A stretch of 64,000 nucleotides of DNA from Durusdinium trenchii (taxonomy: Eukaryota; Sar; Dinophyceae; Suessiales; Symbiodiniaceae), in NCBI GenBank assembly GCA_963970005.1, contig CAXAMN010021584.1:62001-126000 (forward strand), written 5' to 3'. Position 1 is the first letter of the stretch. Each line of letters starts with the position of its first letter. Positions 58,888-64,000 of this stretch are shown here, in pieces. The position numbers and the translations under genes were made by a program. A model generated the notes under the pieces. That model had not been told where the DNA came from and did no database searches. It was given only the letters and a program-made list of their open reading frames with translations.

Positions 58888-59118
58888 TCAAACCACTTCC
58901 ACCCATAAATCAACTTGCTCCACTTGCATCCTGCCTCGTGCTGCTGCCTTGGGTGACGCCTTTGGGGAGGCCTTCGCTTTGGCCTTGGGAGCGGTTCCAC
59001 CTCGCTGCGCTGCAGTGGGTGGGTCCCCAAGTAGCTGGTGGCGCTGGTGGATGCTGGTGGCGTTTGGATGGAACCCCATATCCACAACCGTCTGATGGGG
59101 GTTGTGCCACTCCTCCAC
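58888..59118 (-). CDS. Candidate terminal exon, Lys/Ala/Pro-rich
   Basis: Reads EEWHNPHQTVVDMGFHPNAT, HQLLGDPPTAAQRGGTAPKA, KAKASPKASPKAAARGRMQV and ends VEQVDLWVEVV, stop. An AG lies shortly upstream on minus. All three minus frames are open here for about 200 bases, so the choice rests on composition only. Confidence 0.3.
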   Translation of the reverse strand: MEEWHNPHQTVVDMGFHPNATSIHQRHQLLGDPPTAAQRGGTAPKAKAKASPKASPKAAARGRMQVEQVDLWVEVV

Positions 59119-59129
59119 AAACTAACAGA

Positions 59130-62100
59130 ACCTGAGAATGACCCATGGAAGACGATTTTCCTCTACAACCCAGTAGTTTGGGCTTCCATGTGGTCCGAAT
59201 CGCAGGGAGTTATCTACTACTTCTCTCCCACCTGCAGGTCCCTAGCAATTGGAATCCACCTGCTATTCCCACCAAGATGCAGGACCCGTTCGCTCCGGAC
59301 GAAGGACCCCTTCGGTCGAAAGACGCTCCCTTCAGAGCATGACCTTCACTTGTTTTCGCGCGTTTTTTTTGTTCTGGAGCTGTCATCTCACTAGTGCCGC
59401 TGGTGCCAGTTTATCTGAAGAAAAGATCACTACAATTCACGTCCTAGAGGTGCCTGAAATGGCCTAAACTCGTCTAAGCCGCTGGCGCATCATGCTGTGA
59501 TCGGAAAACGATCCGAGAGAGATGCAGTTGCTGTGACCGAGATGGCTGCAACGATCTGCTCACATCCAAACCGCCAGTGCAACGAGGAATTGGTTCGTGC
59601 TGTGAGCCACTTGCCCGGAACATTCTCACTTTAGCTTAGCTGCTTTAGCTTAGGCGAATAATTTCAGTGGCTGATGAAAGACTGAGACATACTAAGACTC
59701 ATCGTTGCCGTCAGTCTTGATGCTACAACCTTCTTGGGAGAAAGAAGGTGGCGAATCCAGAAGATTTCCGGGCGCCTTGGTCAAAGAAGGTGGCGAATCC
59801 AGAAGGGCTTGGTGACCCCAAAGACCCATGGTCCTGTATCCTGTGTGTGTGGCGCCTTTTTGGCAGTTCTTCTGCGCATGAAAGGCACGGTCCGCCGAAC
59901 TCCCTTCAAAGTGAGACTGGAATCACTGCAGAACTTCCATACAGAGTTACACGCCTCCGCTTGTTTGTACACCTTGGAGGCCACTCTGAAAGTCTGAGGC
60001 TGCTGTCGGAGAAAACAAACACCTCTTACTATCTCTTGCTCACTTTGCCCATGCCCGTCTGCACTCGACCCACTGTCTGGAGTATGTAGTATGTGGGTCT
60101 TGCTGCGGAATGAACCACAAGGTGGCTTTTTTAAAGAGAAACCCGTAGGAAGACCGGTCGCCCGACCTCCATCATCAGTCTGCCACCTACCGACCGTCCT
60201 CAGACCTCCAAAGGCTCATCCCGTCCGATCCGATCGCTCACGTGGGGCCATGATCTGGCCTCGGTGCCGGGGCACCGCTCGTGCGGGTTGTCTAAGCGTG
60301 CTGGTGGTAGGTAGGGAAGGTGCCTGGCCCAAGGGGTTGGGATCATGTTCCGAACCTGGCAGAGGCTTGAACTAAAGGACTCCCTATTCAAACATACACC
60401 CACATGCGTCTGACATGGTATGGACATTCGGCAGAACCCCACTAGCTGGCGGAGGATGGTTTCTTGAGAGGGATTGGATGGACATACACAAATTAAATGC
60501 AGGTTCTGTAGCAGAATGTGGAAGGACTATCTATGGCCTCATGGCAAAAGGAGACCAATCTGACGGCCAAGGGAAACAGGCAGCACTCTTGACTCAACTT
60601 TTCTTAAACAAAAGGATTACAGTTGTTTTCTTCGGTGGGACACGATGGAGGCAACGTGACAGTTGCTAAGGCGGCGTTGGTGTGGGCCAACGAGAGATCA
60701 AAACTAGATCGATTTTCCAGAGTTGAACCCCCCAAAAAAAGGCAGCTCGCCTTACTCTGAGTGGACAAAAACGACCCCAACGGGACTGGAAAAAGAATGA
60801 AACAAATTGAAAAAGAAACACCTCCAAAATGAGTGGAAGAGAATTCCCACCATGACGCGGGGCATCATCACAGCAACTCGACGTTAAGAAGTCTTCGCTG
60901 CGCTGTGGTTCCAACACACCCCAGGAATGAAAGTCCAACACTGCTGGGATGTTTATTAACCGTGAGCGGTTTGTCGTTACATCTCCATCTTAGCTTCCGG
61001 GGAGGCTACAAGAACACGGGAGGAACTTCCATTTTGTCTTCCAGAAGACTAGGTGGATCGACATGTGAAAGACTAGAACGAGAAGAATCCAATCAAAAAC
61101 CCTAAGAGTCAAAGACTATAAAAAGAATTGTCTTTAGGTCACCTGGAAAGGCATTTCCGTTACTTCAGTCCGTCAAAAATTCTTTGCGAGTTGAGGTCAA
61201 GAAAAAGCAGCATCGACGCATGCTGCAAGAAGACATCTCACCAAATACCAGGAGAGATAAGCTCGACTTCTTTAAGAGCGGTTCCCCCTGCCTGTCGCCA
61301 GGTTGAAGTACAAGGGCATCAAATCGCCTCTTGATCAAACCATGAAGAGGCTTCTCAATTCTAATTGGGGAGCTATATCATCAAGTCTACATGATGCAGC
61401 GTTTTCCCCGCGCCCCACGATTCACCGAGCAACCGATGGAGCTGCTGGCGCAGCCGTTCCACCTGCGGAGTTTCGCCACGCGCGCCATCCGTTCCACCCC
61501 AGACCAAATGAGAAGCACTCTCACCGGCACCATCGCACGACTTGGCAACCCACCCAACGTGCCTCAGTACTACTGTGTGGCCTGATCAGAGAACTGAAAG
61601 CGTCTCAGATTTTTGTTCTGGTAGGTTGCTTCCTTGCTGGGTGCTCTTGGCATCTTTTGGCATCTTTGGGCATCCCGAAACGCACCTTCCGTTTTGACCC
61701 AGACTCTGCCAGAACCATCCGCTCGCCCCGAACCCGCCTCGCGGTGGAGCTCCTGCCGCTCTTGCGTGATCACGCGGATCTCCGCCTGGCGACCGGAGCC
61801 CTCGCCTCGCCCCACTCGAAGGTCCAGAGTCCATATGACCAGCTTCGCTGGTGGCCGCCCCTCGGAGGGGTCGAATTCACGTGGCATGGCGTGGGGAACT
61901 CACTCCACTTCCGAGTCCAAAAAGGCGTGGCGCGCGTGGCGCGCGTGGCGCGCGCCCCCTTTTGGAGGTCTCCCTCCACTGAAACTGTGCATGCGCCTGG
62001 CCAGTTGAACAGAATGTTGAATGGGACATCCACTGGCCGCTGCATCACTGCGCTAGACAGACTGCACCACCGCTGTCAACAAAGGTCCCAAAGTCCAACC

Positions 62101-62300
62101 AACCACACGACCAAACGAAAACGAGCGCGCCGGAAGAGCGAGCGGGTTTGGGGCGTTAAAACCCATGTTCCAAGTCCACACCGCTCCGTCACTCCAAGAA
62201 ACAGAGAGGGGGGCGGCACCTAGCACGACAGGAGGGGAAGAGCTAACCTGATGTTTTGCCTAGATGGTGATTTATATCATCAACACTGACGATCGTGATA
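59130..62300. other. Stretch without a resolved gene
   Basis: A 22-base unit (aaggtggcgaatccagaag core) is repeated at 59742 and 59783. A long plus-strand open frame (61303-62223) has Arg/Ser/Pro-rich sequence with no recognisable domain or splice signal. A CGTGGCGCG triplet repeat lies at 61926-61955. Confidence 0.3.
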
Positions 62301-62615
62301 AGGACACCCCCTTACTCCTCTCAGGGGGAAGAACATGAAAAATGATGAAAGCACCTCCTGTTTTCCATCTCGAGGACTTCAGAAAGTTGGAATGGATGGA
62401 CCGAAACTGACGTTCCAGTTTTGGTCCTGGAGAGATCCAAAAGATCCAAAACAGCACTGGTCAATGGTCTCAGGTGCTTTGGGAGACATGTCGGCTGAGG
62501 AGCCTTCAGGCTGCGAACGCTTCGGCTTTTCTCCGGCCCCAGGACCTCAGCTTCAAGCAGCTTGACTGCGACAACAAGCCCAGCGGCTTTGGAGTTGTAG
62601 GCGGGCAGGGCATGA

Positions 62616-62901
62616 CTATAGAACCAGTCCACTCATCTCCCCTTTCCAAACCTTTCTTCTTTGATCTTCTTTACATGGATGGCACGGTTTGGGGTGCGAA
62701 AAAACCGCGGCGCCAAACCTGTACCTCTGTCTTGTTGACATGCTCCGCGGTCGCTTCACCGGACCCAGATCTGGGGGACCAGGACGTTGAGCTCTGGATC
62801 GACCAGATCTGCTCCGCCCCCCCGAGGCCTGAGAAGGAGAAGCAGTGGCCTCTCCACTCCCGCTGCCGAAAACGTTCCTGGGGCCTATGTTCCACTTCCA
62901 T
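62616..62901 (-). CDS. Candidate exon(s), unknown gene
   Basis: A clear minus acceptor (CTGCTTCTCCTTCTCAG at about 62834-62850) is followed by PRGGGADLVDPELNVLVPQI W and a possible GT donor, or in another frame by LGGAEQIWSIQSSTSWSPRS. A further open piece, SKAAGLVVAVKLLEAEVLGP, lies at about 62600-62520. Frame not decided. Confidence 0.3.
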
Positions 62902-63340
62902 GTTAGTGGGTCAGAGTGTACATGTGGTTCCTGCATGCCAGGTCCGCAAAAACCCATTGGACATGACAATGGCTGTCAGGATGACGGTGGCGCTCTGAGC
63001 GCTCCGAGGACCATGCGGTCAAGCACGTGACGTGGCGCGATTCTCGCTCCCGCGGTCTTTCGAGCAGATCGTGCCCACTAGCCATCATATGCCATCACAT
63101 GCCATCATCTTTGATGTCAAGTTTGAAGACAGAGAAGGAGAAGACGAAAGCAAAAAAATGGGACGTGTATGGACGTGACAGAGAAGGAGGGTAGAAGAAA
63201 AAAAGAAAACACGTGCTCTGTGGAGAGATGCCGAGCCCCGTTTCTCCACCCGTTTCTCCGCCCACGCCGAACCTTCGCCGCTTCAAGCTCTCCTGCCGCC
63301 GCTTCGAGCAAACCTTTTGGGTCGATTCAATCCTCGTGTG

Positions 63341-63496
63341 GCACTTGTAGTAATGCCCTTGTCACTAGTAGCTTCTTGTTCCTAGTAAGGCCAGGAGGTA
63401 CCAGTAGCAAGGACGTACTGATGCCCTTGTTACTAGTAGCTTCTGGTTCGCAGTAGCGATGGCCTCCACCCTAGTAGCGATGGCCTCCAACCTACT
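63341..63496. repeat. GCTACTAGTAGC-type dispersed repeat cluster
   Basis: Units alternate CACTAGTAGCTTCTTGTTCC and AGTAAGGCCAGG, then GATGGCCTCCACCCTAGTAGC repeated. Not placed in a gene model. Confidence 0.6.
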
Positions 63497-63536
63497 AGCT
63501 TATGAAAAAATCCGCCCCCACACCATCCGTGGGAAC

Positions 63537-63956
63537 TCACATTCCAAGTTCTCGTGGACTACGCGGCTGCTCTGTTGGCAAAAGGCTGCCATCGAATTGC
63601 GCTTCAGACCTGGAACCAACCCTTTCTTGCCACATCTTCTTGTGCGCATCCTTTCCCGCCGCCAAACTTGTGTTTGAACTGTCGACGCTTGGCTTCTTCC
63701 GCTCAAAACCGAAGGAAGAAGTACAGTACTGAGTCCATTCTTGCGGCGGTTTTGGAGGTGGCAAGGGCCAGGCAGCTCTACACCCCAACAGAATAAGGGC
63801 CCGGATGGCCATCACCGCTACCCCTGCCTCTGCCTTCTCTCTGGCCTCTTTGCTTCTCCTGTTTGCTTCGTGCCACCTCGTCGAGCACGGTACATGTCTC
63901 GGTGTCCGGCCGGTTTCGGTGCCTTCGGGGGGTTCGAGATTCAGGTGACATCGCAA
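63537..63956 (-). CDS. Open frame of 139 aa, unknown
   Basis: Contains REKAEAGVAVMAIRALILLG then CRAAWPLPPPKPPQEWTQ, which could be a signal or membrane segment, and a basic C-terminal half. No splice signals fix its limits. Confidence 0.25.
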   Translation of the reverse strand: MRCHLNLEPPEGTETGRTPRHVPCSTRWHEANRRSKEAREKAEAGVAVMAIRALILLGCRAAWPLPPPKPPQEWTQYCTSSFGFERKKPSVDSSNTSLAAGKDAHKKMWQERVGSRSEAQFDGSLLPTEQPRSPRELGM

Positions 63957-64000
63957 CGGCTCAGGTCTTGGCTCGTCTGATCTCGATTCTACTGAACTCT

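Noticed and set aside
61303..62223. Plus-strand open frame of 306 codons
   Set aside because: GC- and Arg/Ser/Pro-rich, no domain, no acceptor or donor at its limits; other frames are also open, so length alone is not evidence.
1..64000. CRISPR arrays, rRNA genes, bacterial operons
   Set aside because: No regularly spaced identical repeats and no rRNA-like sequence; gene structure is clearly eukaryotic.

Overview
The window reads as nuclear DNA of a dinoflagellate, most likely a Symbiodiniaceae-type alga. The evidence is: very small exons in long introns; introns that begin with GC, GA or GT and end AG|G; gene starts with a pyrimidine tract plus AG just before the ATG, as expected for spliced-leader trans-splicing; dispersed palindromic GCTACTAGTAGC-type repeats; and retroelements of the tyrosine-recombinase class. 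Every gene I could resolve lies on the minus strand, which fits the unidirectional gene clusters of dinoflagellates. No CRISPR array, rRNA or convincing tRNA gene was seen. The organism is inferred; no search was run.

Left end (1-6200, minus): most of a retroelement. It has an N-terminal membrane-anchor ORF, a gag-like region broken by frameshifts, and a frame of about 900 codons, without a stop, that runs off the window edge. That frame carries a reverse transcriptase with its catalytic aspartates and an RNase H whose first Asp is separated from its Glu and last Asp by a C5-cytosine-methyltransferase-like domain.

6686-21653 (minus): a vacuolar-type Ca2+/H+ exchanger (CAX). I rebuilt it by hand as 28 exons of 21-90 coding bases that join in phase into 410 codons plus a stop. 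About half its introns use GC donors. Introns hold the dispersed repeats, a small palindromic element, a terminal-inverted-repeat element and a degenerate tRNA-like sequence.

25.8-31.8 kb (minus): a 62-codon ORF behind a trans-splice-like acceptor; a multi-exon unit (27.3-30.4 kb) ending in Ala/Pro-rich segments with three DLL motifs, like a clathrin adaptor; and a multi-exon gene of unknown function (30.6-31.5 kb).

31.8-49 kb: mostly intergenic or intronic DNA with scattered exon-like pieces, a complete six-exon gene for an unknown 183-residue protein (43.84-44.84 kb), a terminal exon at 45.4 kb and a two-exon gene at 48.2-48.7 kb.

49.18-52.05 kb (minus): a second retroelement, internally deleted so that gag is fused to the end of a tyrosine recombinase. 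It is bounded by direct repeats in the split order A1 - ORFs - B1 A2 B2 (A3 B3) known from PAT/Ngaro elements, and each A repeat contains a near-match to the dinoflagellate spliced leader.

52-64 kb (minus): a protein-kinase DFG exon (53.8 kb), a ten-exon 3' gene portion encoding at least 266 residues of unknown function (55.85-58.27 kb), and further exon-like pieces.

Exon models come from reading splice signals, phase and protein sense by eye; RNA evidence would be decisive.
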